DNA of 64,000 bases from CAZOJJ01 sp964580105 (lineage in GTDB: Bacteria; Bacteroidota; Rhodothermia; Rhodothermales; Rubricoccaceae), in the NCBI GenBank assembly GCA_964580105.1, contig CAZOJJ010000004.1, positions 37,108-101,107 of the forward strand, read 5' to 3'. This document shows positions 16,868 to 25,052 of this stretch, piece by piece. Made by a program: the position numbers and the translations under genes. The stretch's first letter is position 1; every line of letters begins with the position of its first letter. The notes under the pieces were generated by a model. That model searched no databases and had not been told where the DNA came from. It worked only from the letters and a program-made list of their open reading frames with translations.

Positions 16868-18313
16868 ATGAACCGACTCCGTACCGTCTTCTTCCTCGTC
16901 GTCTGCGGCGCGTGGGCGCTGCCGGCCCTCGCCCAGCCGGCCCACTACGCCCGGCTCCTCCGCGACGACGCCGACGCCTTCCACCACGTCCCCCTCGGTC
17001 TCTGCGAGGACTACCCCGAGGAGACCACCACGCGCGAGATCTACGTCCGTGACTTCGAGCTCCTCCGGCGCGCCGGCATCGACCTGCTGCGCATCTCCTT
17101 CGGCTGGGACGGCATCGAGGCCGAGGCCGACGACGAGTACGACTGGCTCTTCTGGGACGACTTCGTCGAGACGGCCGTGGACGACTACGGCATCACGCTC
17201 ATCCCCTACGTGATGTACACGCCGAAGTGGGCCTCGCCGGACAAGGGCGACGACGTCTTCTGGCGCACGCCGCCGGAGGACTTCTCGAAGTTCGGCGAGT
17301 TCGTCTTCGACCTCGTCTCCCGCTACAAGGACCGCATCCACTCCTGGGAGCTCTGGAATGAGCCCGACATCGAGTGGTACTGGCGCGGTACGCCCGCCGC
17401 GTTCGCAGACTACGTCAAGGTCGGCGCCGAGGCCGTCCGCCGCGCCGACCCCGAGGCCACCATCGTCCTCGGCGGCATCGCCTACCAGCCCGACTTCATC
17501 CGCACGCTCTTCCGCGACCACGGCGTCAGCCCGTACGTGGACGTGGTCAACATGCACAACTACTACGAGACGTGGCACCACGGCCCCGTCGAGCACATCG
17601 GGGAGTACATCCACCGCGTGGACGAGGTCGTCGAGCGCTACGGCGACGGGCAGCCGCTCTGGATGGCCGAGGTCGGCTACTCCTCCGTCCGCGAGGGCGC
17701 CCGCGTCTCCGACGACTACACCGCCTACTACGCCTACGAGCACACCCCCGAGTACCAGGCCGTCCAACTCGTCAAGACGATCACGGCCGCGCTCGCCACG
17801 GACAAGCTCGCCGCGCTGGCGTGGTACGAGATCAAAGACCTCCCGCCGGCCGACGACGTCATCGGCGACAACAACAACCGCCACCTCGGCGTCGCCTACA
17901 ACGACCACACCCCGAAGCCGGCCGAGCACGCCCTCGCCTTCGTCAACCGCCTCTACAGCGAGCCCATGCGCTCCATCGGCGAGGAGGTGACGTTCGAACG
18001 GGCCGCCGACTCCGACGTCGTCGTGCACGCCTTCGAGCAGGAAGACGGCGACGTGATCGTCGTCGGCTGGCTGCAGACGCGCCGCGTCGGCGAGCAGAAC
18101 GACGTGGGCGACGGGATGCACGAGGACACGCGGAGCGAGACCCTCAGAATCACGATCCCCCGTGTCCTCGCCGGGGACGTCACGGCCTACGACGAACTCG
18201 GCGAGCGCCGGCCCCACGAGAACGAGAACGTCCTGCGCGAAGACGCCCGCACGATGGTGTGGGAGGAGATGGAGGGCGGGAAGGTCTACGTCCTCCACCT
18301 CGCCAAAGACTGA
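16868..18313 (+). CDS. Secreted clan GH-A glycoside hydrolase (GH39-like)
   Basis: A 481-aa exported enzyme. The signal peptide ends PALAQ at about residue 22. The TIM barrel has RRAGIDLLRISFGWDGIE and the acid/base motif IHSWELWNEPDIEW with Glu165; the nucleophile is likely Glu268 in PLWMAEVGYSS. The spacing and motifs fit clan GH-A, most like GH39 beta-xylosidases or related cellulase-fold enzymes. The C-terminal 150 residues are a small beta-sandwich (DVVVHAFEQEDGDVIVVGW). It should act in the periplasm on glycan fragments. The exact family needs a profile search. Confidence 0.75.
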   Translation: MNRLRTVFFLVVCGAWALPALAQPAHYARLLRDDADAFHHVPLGLCEDYPEETTTREIYVRDFELLRRAGIDLLRISFGWDGIEAEADDEYDWLFWDDFVETAVDDYGITLIPYVMYTPKWASPDKGDDVFWRTPPEDFSKFGEFVFDLVSRYKDRIHSWELWNEPDIEWYWRGTPAAFADYVKVGAEAVRRADPEATIVLGGIAYQPDFIRTLFRDHGVSPYVDVVNMHNYYETWHHGPVEHIGEYIHRVDEVVERYGDGQPLWMAEVGYSSVREGARVSDDYTAYYAYEHTPEYQAVQLVKTITAALATDKLAALAWYEIKDLPPADDVIGDNNNRHLGVAYNDHTPKPAEHALAFVNRLYSEPMRSIGEEVTFERAADSDVVVHAFEQEDGDVIVVGWLQTRRVGEQNDVGDGMHEDTRSETLRITIPRVLAGDVTAYDELGERRPHENENVLREDARTMVWEEMEGGKVYVLHLAKD

Positions 18314-18318
18314 CTGCC

Positions 18319-18777
18319 ATGCCCGTCAACCCGCAGCGTGCCACGCCCGAGGCCTTCGCCCGCTTCGGCTCGGTCGTCCCCGCCCCGACGGCCGAGCCGA
18401 CGGCGGCCGACGCCACGTTCCGCTACTGGTCCGACCTCGCGCACTACCGCATCGAGGGCGAGACGGAGGTCGGGCTCTGCACCGTCTACCGCCAGGACGC
18501 CCCGCGCGTGACGTGGATGGAGCGGCACGACCGCACGCCCGAGTTCCTCATCCCCGCCGACGGCCCGTTCCTCCTCCCCGTCATGGACGAGGCCGGCGCC
18601 GTCGAGGTCTTCCGCGTCGAGCCCGGCGAGGCCGTCGTGATCGGGCCGGGCGTGTGGCACAGCGCCTGCCTGCCCGTCGAGAGCGAGTCCGCCACCTACT
18701 TCGTCGTCTTCCGGCGCGGCACGCCGCAGGAGGACGTGACCAAGCGGGACCTCGCCCCCCTTTCCGTCGAAGGTTGA
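18319..18777 (+). CDS. Ureidoglycolate lyase (AllA)-like cupin protein
   Basis: A 152-aa protein resembling the AllA/ureidoglycolate lyase family (cupin fold). It opens VNPQRATPEAFARFGSVV, typical of the family, and carries MERHDRTPEFLIP and VIGPGVWHSACLPV, the metal- and substrate-facing cupin strands, with His in each. Classical AllA cleaves ureidoglycolate in allantoin breakdown, but no other purine-degradation gene is near. Placed 5 bp after a glycosidase and 18 bp before another sugar-locus gene, it may instead work on a sugar acid. Assignment to family is good; the reaction here is uncertain. Confidence 0.7.
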   Translation: MPVNPQRATPEAFARFGSVVPAPTAEPTAADATFRYWSDLAHYRIEGETEVGLCTVYRQDAPRVTWMERHDRTPEFLIPADGPFLLPVMDEAGAVEVFRVEPGEAVVIGPGVWHSACLPVESESATYFVVFRRGTPQEDVTKRDLAPLSVEG

Positions 18778-18795
18778 TCTCGGCCGCTTCGCCTT

Positions 18796-20478
18796 ATGCC
18801 CACCACCGAGCGCGTCGAGATCACCTTCGGCGGAAGCCCGCTCCGCGTCGAGCGCGTGACGCACCGCCCGAGCGGGCGCGTCGTCTGCGACGGCGGCGAG
18901 CAGCGGTTCCTGCTTCGTCTCCCGAAGGCCCCGTCGGACCCCGTCCACCTCACCGAGGTCTCCGACGAGGAACCCGGCGAGGACCGCCTCGCCTTCACCG
19001 TATCGGACGAAACCGGCCGGTTCCGCGCCCGCGTCGCCGTCGAGGCGGCCGAGGAAGGGGTGCGGTTCTCGCTCCGCGCCGAGGGCCCGGAGCCGATCTG
19101 GATGGCCGAGTGGTCGCTCGCGGGCCTCGACCTCGCCGAGGTCGTCGTCCCCGCCCTCGGCGGGCAGGCGCTCTCGGCCGCCATGCCGCCGGACCAGCAG
19201 GTGGCCTACAAGTACCCGTTCTGGTGGAACGCCCAGTTCGCCCTCGGCGAGATGGGCGGCGGCGACGGCGTCTGGCTCCGCACGATGGACGTGGCGCCGC
19301 GCTTCAAGGTCCTCCGCGTCCGCAAGGCCGAGGCCGACGCCGGGCGGTTCGCCCTCGGCCTCGGCGTCGAGGCCGACGCCCCCATCACCGAGCCCACGCT
19401 GGAGGCGACGTGGTTCCTCGACGGCTACGCCGGCGGCTGGCAGGCGCCGACCGAGACGCACCGGCGGTGGCTGGAAAAAACCTTCGGGCTCGTCCCCTAC
19501 CGCAAGCACCCGCACTTCCCGGCCTGGGCGGCCGACGTCACCTTCGTCCTCGAAGTGTGGGGGATGCGCAAGGACCTCGGCCGCCCCGCCCACACCTTCG
19601 CCGACACCATCGAGCGGATCGAGGCCTTCGCCCGCAAGCACCCGCCGGAGCAGACGCTCCTCTACCTCCCCGGCTACGCCGAGGGCGGCGTGGACTCCCG
19701 CATCCCGGATTACAACCCGAGCGAGCCGCTCGGCGGAGACGAAGGGCTGAAGCGGCTCGTGGACCGCGCGCACGACCTCGGCTACCGCGTCATGATCCAC
19801 ACCAACGTGCTCGGGATGACGTACGCCCACCCGCGCTGGCCCGAGTTCGCCGAGCACCAGGTGCAGGACCCCTTCGGCCAGAAGCTCGGATGGGGCAACG
19901 ACATGGACGGCGACTGGCTGCCCGAGCCGTTCTTCGCCTACATCAACCCCGCCGCGACGGCCTGGGGCGACCTGATGGAGGAGACCCTCGGCCGCCTCAT
20001 CCGCGACTTCGGCCTCGACGCCGTCTTCCTCGACCAGACGCTGCTCGCCTTCAACGTCAGCAACGGGCCGAACTTCGTCGTCGGGATGCGGGAGCACGTG
20101 CGGCGCCTCCAGCGGGCGTTCCCGGGCGTCCTCTTCGCGGGCGAGGGGCTCAACGAGCAGGTGCTCCCGGCGCTGCCGTTCGTCCAGATCCACGGCATCG
20201 ACAGCATCGGCGAGGTGCACGGGATGGAGGGGGAGCGGCCGTGGCGCCGCGTCCACCCCGTCTCGACGACGCTCTTCGGGCCGCACACGCGCTTCGTGGC
20301 GCACCTGCTCACGAAACACCCTTCGAGCCCGGCGTTCGCCGCGCAGGAGGCGGCCTACGCCGCCCTCGGCGTCGTCCCCGGCCTCGTCCTCTACAGCCGC
20401 CGGCAGGGGATGGACGGGCCCGAGGTCGAGGCCCTGCTCGCCCGCGCCCGCTCCCTGCGCCCACCCACCACCGTCTGA
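18796..20478 (+). CDS. DUF6259-like TIM-barrel putative glycosidase
   Basis: A 560-aa protein without signal peptide. The first 210 residues are a beta-rich supersandwich-like domain (FRARVAVEAAEEGVRFSLRA). Residues about 230-500 look like a TIM barrel with similarity in pattern to DUF6259 and GH101-type enzymes: FPAWAADVTFVLEVWG, LGYRVMIHTNVLGM, FGLDAVFLDQT with candidate nucleophile Asp413, and LFAGEGLNEQ with candidate acid Glu450. The strand ending in a single Asp (AVFLD) recalls clan GH-D/GH31-type nucleophiles. It lies in the sugar operon between the cupin and an oxidoreductase. Glycosidase activity is inference; no substrate is suggested. Confidence 0.6.
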   Translation: MPTTERVEITFGGSPLRVERVTHRPSGRVVCDGGEQRFLLRLPKAPSDPVHLTEVSDEEPGEDRLAFTVSDETGRFRARVAVEAAEEGVRFSLRAEGPEPIWMAEWSLAGLDLAEVVVPALGGQALSAAMPPDQQVAYKYPFWWNAQFALGEMGGGDGVWLRTMDVAPRFKVLRVRKAEADAGRFALGLGVEADAPITEPTLEATWFLDGYAGGWQAPTETHRRWLEKTFGLVPYRKHPHFPAWAADVTFVLEVWGMRKDLGRPAHTFADTIERIEAFARKHPPEQTLLYLPGYAEGGVDSRIPDYNPSEPLGGDEGLKRLVDRAHDLGYRVMIHTNVLGMTYAHPRWPEFAEHQVQDPFGQKLGWGNDMDGDWLPEPFFAYINPAATAWGDLMEETLGRLIRDFGLDAVFLDQTLLAFNVSNGPNFVVGMREHVRRLQRAFPGVLFAGEGLNEQVLPALPFVQIHGIDSIGEVHGMEGERPWRRVHPVSTTLFGPHTRFVAHLLTKHPSSPAFAAQEAAYAALGVVPGLVLYSRRQGMDGPEVEALLARARSLRPPTTV

Positions 20479-20481
20479 GCC

Positions 20482-21618
20482 ATGCGCACGATCAAGGCCG
20501 CCGTCATCGGGACCGGTTTCATGGGCGAGGCGCACGCCGAGGCGCTCCGCCGCGTGCCGGGCGTCGAGATCGCCGCCGTCGCCTCCCATCGGAAGGAGCG
20601 CGCCGAGGCCCTCGCCGCGAAGTACGGCGTCGAACACGCCTTTGACGACTGGCGCCGCGTCCTCGACCTCGTGGACGTGGAGGTCGTCCACAACTGCACG
20701 CCGAACCACCTCCACTTCGAGGTCAACCGGGGGTTGCTGGAGGCGGGTAAACACGTCGTCGCCGAGAAACCGCTCACGGTGGACGTGGCCGAGGCGGAGG
20801 AACTGGTGCGCCTGGCCGCCGAGCGCGGCGTCGTGAACGCAGTCAACTTCAACTACCGGTTCTACCCGCTCGTCCGGCACGCCCGCGCGCTGGTGCAGGC
20901 CGGCGAGGTCGGGGCCGTCCACCTCGTCCACGGTCATTACGTGCAGGACTGGCTGCTGCACGAGACCGACTACAACTGGCGCGTCGAGGCCGGGGCCGGC
21001 GGCGCGAGCCGCGCCTTCGCCGACATCGGCTCGCACTGGTGCGACCTCGTGCAGTTCGTCACCGGCCGACGCATTACGCGCGTCTTCGCCGACCTCTTCC
21101 GGGTCCACGAAACCCGCCGCCGTCCCACCGAGGCCGCCGAGACGTTCCGCAGCGGCCAGGGCGCGACGGAGGCCGTGCCGGTCGAGACGGAGGACGGCGC
21201 GAACGTGCTGCTCCAGTTCGAGGGCGGCGCGCGGGGGGCCGTCGTGATCTCGCAGGTGAGCGCCGGGCGCAAGAACCGCGAGTGGGTCGAGATCGACGGC
21301 AGCCGGTGCGCCCTCGCCTGGGATCAGGAGCGCCCGAACGCGCTCTGGGTCGGCCGCCGCGAGGGGCCGAACGAGACGCTCATCAAGGACCCCGGCCTGC
21401 TCGACCCGTCGGCCCGGCCGTTCGCCCACTACCCGGGCGGCCACCCCGAGGGCTACCCCGACGGGTTCAAGAACCACTTCCTCGCCGTCTACCGCGCCGT
21501 CCGCGACGGCCTGCCGGCGGCGCCCGACTTCCCCACCTTCGCCGACGGCCTCCGCGCCGTCCGCCTCGTCGAGGCCGTCCTCACGAGCCATCGCGAGGGC
21601 CGCTGGGTGGACGTGTAG
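20482..21618 (+). CDS. Gfo/Idh/MocA-family NAD(P)-dependent sugar oxidoreductase (cytoplasmic)
   Basis: A 378-aa oxidoreductase. The Rossmann domain opens AAVIGTGFMGEAHAEAL and carries the family signature HVVAEKPLTVDVAEAEEL at about residues 92-110; the C-terminal GFO_IDH_MocA_C-like domain includes GGASRAFADIGSHWCDLVQF. No signal peptide. Family members oxidise or reduce hydroxyl groups of sugars and inositols with NAD(P). It starts 3 bp after the previous gene, so is co-transcribed with it. The late block HYPGGHPEGYPDGFKN is typical of a subgroup found in carbohydrate loci. Confidence 0.9.
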   Translation: MRTIKAAVIGTGFMGEAHAEALRRVPGVEIAAVASHRKERAEALAAKYGVEHAFDDWRRVLDLVDVEVVHNCTPNHLHFEVNRGLLEAGKHVVAEKPLTVDVAEAEELVRLAAERGVVNAVNFNYRFYPLVRHARALVQAGEVGAVHLVHGHYVQDWLLHETDYNWRVEAGAGGASRAFADIGSHWCDLVQFVTGRRITRVFADLFRVHETRRRPTEAAETFRSGQGATEAVPVETEDGANVLLQFEGGARGAVVISQVSAGRKNREWVEIDGSRCALAWDQERPNALWVGRREGPNETLIKDPGLLDPSARPFAHYPGGHPEGYPDGFKNHFLAVYRAVRDGLPAAPDFPTFADGLRAVRLVEAVLTSHREGRWVDV

Positions 21619-21634
21619 CCACGCCCCGTTCCTT

Positions 21635-21741
21635 GTCATCCTGAGGAGCGCTAGCGACGAAGGATCCAGCCCCGGTACGAGGAAGACTTCGAGGGGCTAC
21701 CGGCGCTTCGTGAATAGGTCCTTCGCTACACTCAGGATGAC
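21635..21741. repeat. Inverted-repeat element, family 2 (copy D)
   Basis: A 107-bp element with perfect 11-bp ends: GTCATCCTGAG at the left and CTCAGGATGAC at the right. The interior holds AGCGCTAGCGACGAAGGATC and GGCTACCGGCG, shared with the element at 35559-35668. It fills the spacer between the oxidoreductase and the isomerase and can fold into one long hairpin. It carries no coding capacity, so is MITE- or REP-like. Confidence 0.65.
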
Positions 21742-21771
21742 GGATTCATCGCTTCAACCCCGTTTGCCGCC

Positions 21772-22692
21772 ATGCAACTCGGATTCCTCACCGCCTGCCT
21801 TCCTCAGGTCCCGCTGGACCAGATCGCCCCCTGGGCGGCCGCGCAGGGCTTCGACGCCCTGGAACTCGCCGCCTGGCCGTACGACTCCTCGCGCGACTAC
21901 CAGGCCAGCCACGTCCGCGCCGAGGCTTTCACGCGCGACGACGCCGAACGCGTCAAGGACCTCCTCGGCGAGCACGGCCTGCGGATTTCCGCGATGGCCT
22001 ACTACGACAACAACCTCCACCCCGACCTCGGGCAACGCGAGGCCCACCTCGCCCACGTCCGCAAGGTCATCGACGCGGCCGAGAAGCTCGGCGTAGGCCT
22101 CGTCGGGACGTTCGTCGGCGGGCACGACGGGACGCCGGACGCGATCCTGAAGGAGATCGGGGAGACGTTCCGCCCGCTCGTCCAGTACGCTGAGGACAAA
22201 GGCGTCCGCCTGATGATCGAGAACTGCCCGATGGACAACTGGGTGACGTTCGGCCGGCCCGGCAACTACGCCTACTCGCCCGAGCTCTGGGATGCGCTGT
22301 TCAACGAGGTCCCGAGCGAGAGCTTCGGCCTCAACTTCGACCCCTCGCACCTCTTCTGGCTCGGCATCGACCACGAGCGCGCGGTGCGGGAGTACGCGCC
22401 CCGCATCTTCCACGCCCACGCGAAGGACACCGAGATCCTCCCCGAGGGCCGCTACCGCTACGGCACGCTCTGGCGGCAGCTCGACGCCGACCCCTGGAAG
22501 TCGGGCTGGTGGCGCTACCGGATGCCCGGAAAGGGCCAGATCGACTGGGGCTCGTTCGTCCGCACCCTCCGCGAAGCCGGCTACGACGGCGCGCTCTCCA
22601 TCGAGCACGAGGACCCGGAGTACGAGGGGAGCGAGGCGGACGTGAAGGAGGGCCTCCGCCTCGGCCGCGAGCACCTCGCCCGGTTCGTCTGA
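21772..22692 (+). CDS. Sugar phosphate isomerase/epimerase (TIM-barrel, AP-endonuclease-2 fold)
   Basis: A 306-aa xylose-isomerase-like TIM-barrel protein. Typical features: LGFLTACLPQVPLDQIAPWA at the start, FDALELAAWP, LVGTFVGGHDG, LMIENCPMDNW with metal-binding Glu and GLNFDPSHLFWLG (Asp/His), and the closing GALSIEHEDPEY with Glu. No signal peptide, so cytoplasmic. It probably isomerises or epimerises a sugar intermediate made by the neighbouring oxidoreductase; such pairs are common in Bacteroidota. It ends just before the operator/promoter region of the GH42 gene. Confidence 0.88.
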   Translation: MQLGFLTACLPQVPLDQIAPWAAAQGFDALELAAWPYDSSRDYQASHVRAEAFTRDDAERVKDLLGEHGLRISAMAYYDNNLHPDLGQREAHLAHVRKVIDAAEKLGVGLVGTFVGGHDGTPDAILKEIGETFRPLVQYAEDKGVRLMIENCPMDNWVTFGRPGNYAYSPELWDALFNEVPSESFGLNFDPSHLFWLGIDHERAVREYAPRIFHAHAKDTEILPEGRYRYGTLWRQLDADPWKSGWWRYRMPGKGQIDWGSFVRTLREAGYDGALSIEHEDPEYEGSEADVKEGLRLGREHLARFV

Positions 22693-22707
22693 TTCACACG
22701 GGCGTCC

Positions 22708-22738
22708 TTGCTTCGGCGGCGGGGGCGCTCTACTTTTT
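22708..22738 (+). promoter_or_regulatory. Candidate promoter of the GH42 operon
   Basis: TTG at 22708-22710 and TACTTTTT at 22731-22738 are separated by 20 bp, which fits the Bacteroidota -33/-7 pattern (TTTG and TAnnTTTG). The AT-rich stretch stands out in this GC-rich DNA. A perfect operator palindrome begins 6 bp downstream, placing it over the transcription start, the expected position for repression. Confidence 0.45.
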
Positions 22739-22743
22739 ATCGA

Positions 22744-22765
22744 CCTGCGCAAACGTTTGCGCAGG
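22744..22765. promoter_or_regulatory. LacI-type operator palindrome (site 2, perfect)
   Basis: A perfect 22-bp palindrome whose inner 18 bases are TGCGCAAACGTTTGCGCA, centred on the CpG of AACGTT. It lies between the candidate -7 box and the ATG of the GH42 gene (22784). Shape, length and core fit LacI/GalR-family repressors. Matching sites are at 15298-15315 and 32701-32718. The regulator gene is not in this window. Confidence 0.75.
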
Positions 22766-22783
22766 CTCTTGTCGCTCCATCTC

Positions 22784-24922
22784 ATGCGCGCTCTTCTCCG
22801 TTCGTCGTACGTCCCCTTCGGCTCGCAGTACTACCGCGCCCCCTCGCCCCGCCCCGAGGACTGGGCGCGCGACCTCGACCACATGGCCCGCCTCGGCTTC
22901 ACGATGGTCAAGTACTGGCTCCAGTGGCGCTGGAATCACCCCGAGGAGGACCGGTTCTACTGGGACGACGTGGACCGGCTGATGGACCTCGCCGCCGAGC
23001 GCGACCTCAGGGTCATGCTCAACACCATCGTGGACGTCGGCCCGGCGTGGATCTACCGGCGGTACCCGGACGCCTCGATGGTCACGCTCTCCGGGCGGCC
23101 CGTCGGCCCGCAGACGCAGCCGCACCGCCAGATCGGCGGCCTCGGCCTCTGCCTCCACCACGAGGCCGTGCAGGACCACTGCTTCCGCTGGCTGGAGGCG
23201 GCCGTCCGCCGTTACACCGACCACCCGGCGCTGGAGATCTGGAACGTCGGCTCCGAGCCCGAGCTCACGCAGTCCATGGCCGAGCTGCGCCTCTGGGCCG
23301 ACGACGCCTCGAAGCTGGGCGACATGCTCGACTACAACGAGCACGCGGTGCGCGCCTTCAAGCGGTGGCTCGAACGGAAGTACGAGGGCGACCTCGACCG
23401 GCTCAACACGGCCTGGAACCGCAACTACCGCTCGTTCGAGGAGGTCGAGGTGCCGCGCACGCGCAACACGTTCAACGACGTGGTGGACTGGCGGATGTTC
23501 TTCGTGGACAGCCTCGGCGCGCACGTCGGGCGCCGGTTCGAGGTGGCGAAGGCGGCCGACGGCGGGAAGCACCCGCTCATGTGTCACCACGTCTTCGTCC
23601 AGGGCTTCCCCGTCACCTCGACGGCCAGCGACCCCTGGAACGTGGGCCGTTTCGGGGACCTCCACGGGATTACCCAGATGGACGACCCGATGATGTGCGA
23701 CGTGCTGCGCTCGTGCGCCCGGGGCAAGCCCGTCATCTCCGCCGAGATGCTCATGCTCATGGGCTACACGCTCGACCTTCCCGAGGCGATCTCGGCCGAC
23801 GACGTCAAGCGGAACGTGTTCACCGGCGTGGCGGCCAACCTCAAGGGCTTCCTGTTCTGGCAGTTCCGCCCCGAGACGCTCGGCCGCGAGGCGCCCACGT
23901 GGGGTCTCGCCCACCTCGACGGCTCGTCCACCCCCTGGCTGGAGGCCTTCGCCGAGGTCGGCCAGGTCTTGCAGAGAAACGCCGACTTCATCCTCGACGC
24001 GAAGCCGGCCGACGCCGAGGTGGCCGTCCTCTACAGCCCGCCCAACCAGGTCTTCGCCTGGGCCGCGACGGGCAACGAGAAGACCGCCACCGACGCCGTC
24101 CTCGGCGCCCACGCCGCGCTCTACGAACGCAACCACGTCGTGGACCTCGTCCACCCGAGCGAGATCGAGGCGGGCGTGCTCGACCGCTACCGCGTGCTCG
24201 TCTGCCCCTTCCCGTACTGGCTCAGCGCGGCGATCGCCGAGAAGCTGCGGGCGTGGGTCGAGGCCGGCGGCACGCTCATCGGCGAGGCATACTTCGCGGG
24301 GTGGGACGTGGAGGAGGGGCGGCACCACACGACGGTACCGGGCTACGAGCTGCACGAGGTGTTCGGCGTCCGCCAGAAGAACGCCGTGCCGCCCGCCGCC
24401 GACGGCCGGGTCGAGATCATCGCCGGCCCCGGGCTCGCTCATCTCGCGGAAGGGGAGAGGGTGTACGGAATGCTCGCGCAGGAGACGTTCTTCGTGGAGG
24501 GCGCCGAGGTGCTGGCGAGGTTCGCCGACGGCGAGGCGGCCGTGACGCGCCACCGGTACGGGAAGGGGCAGGGCATCCTCGTCGGCTCCTACGTCGCGTG
24601 CCCGTACCGGCGGGAGGGGCACGAGGCCAACGGCGCGCTCCTCGCGAGCCTCGTCGAGCTGGCCGGCCTGGGCGCGCGGCCCGAGGTGGAGGGCGGACGC
24701 GTGCGGGTGGACGTGCTCGCGACCGAGGCCGGCGAGCGGATGGTGATCCTCCAGAACCTGGAGGCGGAGCCCGTCGGGGCGTCCGTGACCGTTCCCGTGC
24801 CGCTCGACGGTGAGGCCGAGGAGCAGTTCGGGAAGGCCGCCCTCACGTGGACGCCGAGCGGGGAGGGAGCCGCCGCCTCCGTCCGCCTCGCCCCCCGGGA
24901 GGTGCGGGTCTACCGTGCGTAA
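22784..24922 (+). CDS. GH42-like beta-galactosidase
   Basis: A 712-aa glycoside hydrolase of family 42 type, normal length. The barrel has FTMVKYWLQWRWNHPEEDRF, the acid/base motif EIWNVGSEPEL (Glu158 candidate), the family pattern KYEGDLDRLNTAWNRNYRSF and the nucleophile region PVISAEMLMLMG (Glu321). The trimerisation domain follows (VAVLYSPPNQVFAWA, LVCPFPYWLSAAIAEKL, YGKGQGILVGSYV), and a small C-terminal sandwich. No signal peptide: acts in the cytoplasm on imported galactosides. ATG 22784 was chosen over TTG 22757 because the latter lies inside the operator. Expression is probably controlled by the operator at 22744-22765. Confidence 0.85.
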   Translation: MRALLRSSYVPFGSQYYRAPSPRPEDWARDLDHMARLGFTMVKYWLQWRWNHPEEDRFYWDDVDRLMDLAAERDLRVMLNTIVDVGPAWIYRRYPDASMVTLSGRPVGPQTQPHRQIGGLGLCLHHEAVQDHCFRWLEAAVRRYTDHPALEIWNVGSEPELTQSMAELRLWADDASKLGDMLDYNEHAVRAFKRWLERKYEGDLDRLNTAWNRNYRSFEEVEVPRTRNTFNDVVDWRMFFVDSLGAHVGRRFEVAKAADGGKHPLMCHHVFVQGFPVTSTASDPWNVGRFGDLHGITQMDDPMMCDVLRSCARGKPVISAEMLMLMGYTLDLPEAISADDVKRNVFTGVAANLKGFLFWQFRPETLGREAPTWGLAHLDGSSTPWLEAFAEVGQVLQRNADFILDAKPADAEVAVLYSPPNQVFAWAATGNEKTATDAVLGAHAALYERNHVVDLVHPSEIEAGVLDRYRVLVCPFPYWLSAAIAEKLRAWVEAGGTLIGEAYFAGWDVEEGRHHTTVPGYELHEVFGVRQKNAVPPAADGRVEIIAGPGLAHLAEGERVYGMLAQETFFVEGAEVLARFADGEAAVTRHRYGKGQGILVGSYVACPYRREGHEANGALLASLVELAGLGARPEVEGGRVRVDVLATEAGERMVILQNLEAEPVGASVTVPVPLDGEAEEQFGKAALTWTPSGEGAAASVRLAPREVRVYRA

Positions 24923-25052
24923 GGACCGCGCTATGCTCGCCCAGCGCTCGGCACCGGAGCGAAGCGAGGGGCCGAACGGTGGTCTCTCTCGTTGGAGGCA
25001 GACCGTTCGTGGCGAGCCTGAGCCGCAGGCGATGCTTCTCATGAACGGGGGG

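Noticed and set aside
24933..25052. N-terminal 40-codon extension of the MFS transporter
   Set aside because: The segment has an inverted repeat around CGAACGGT and repeat-like composition, and does not resemble MFS N-termini; a later ATG gives a normal length.
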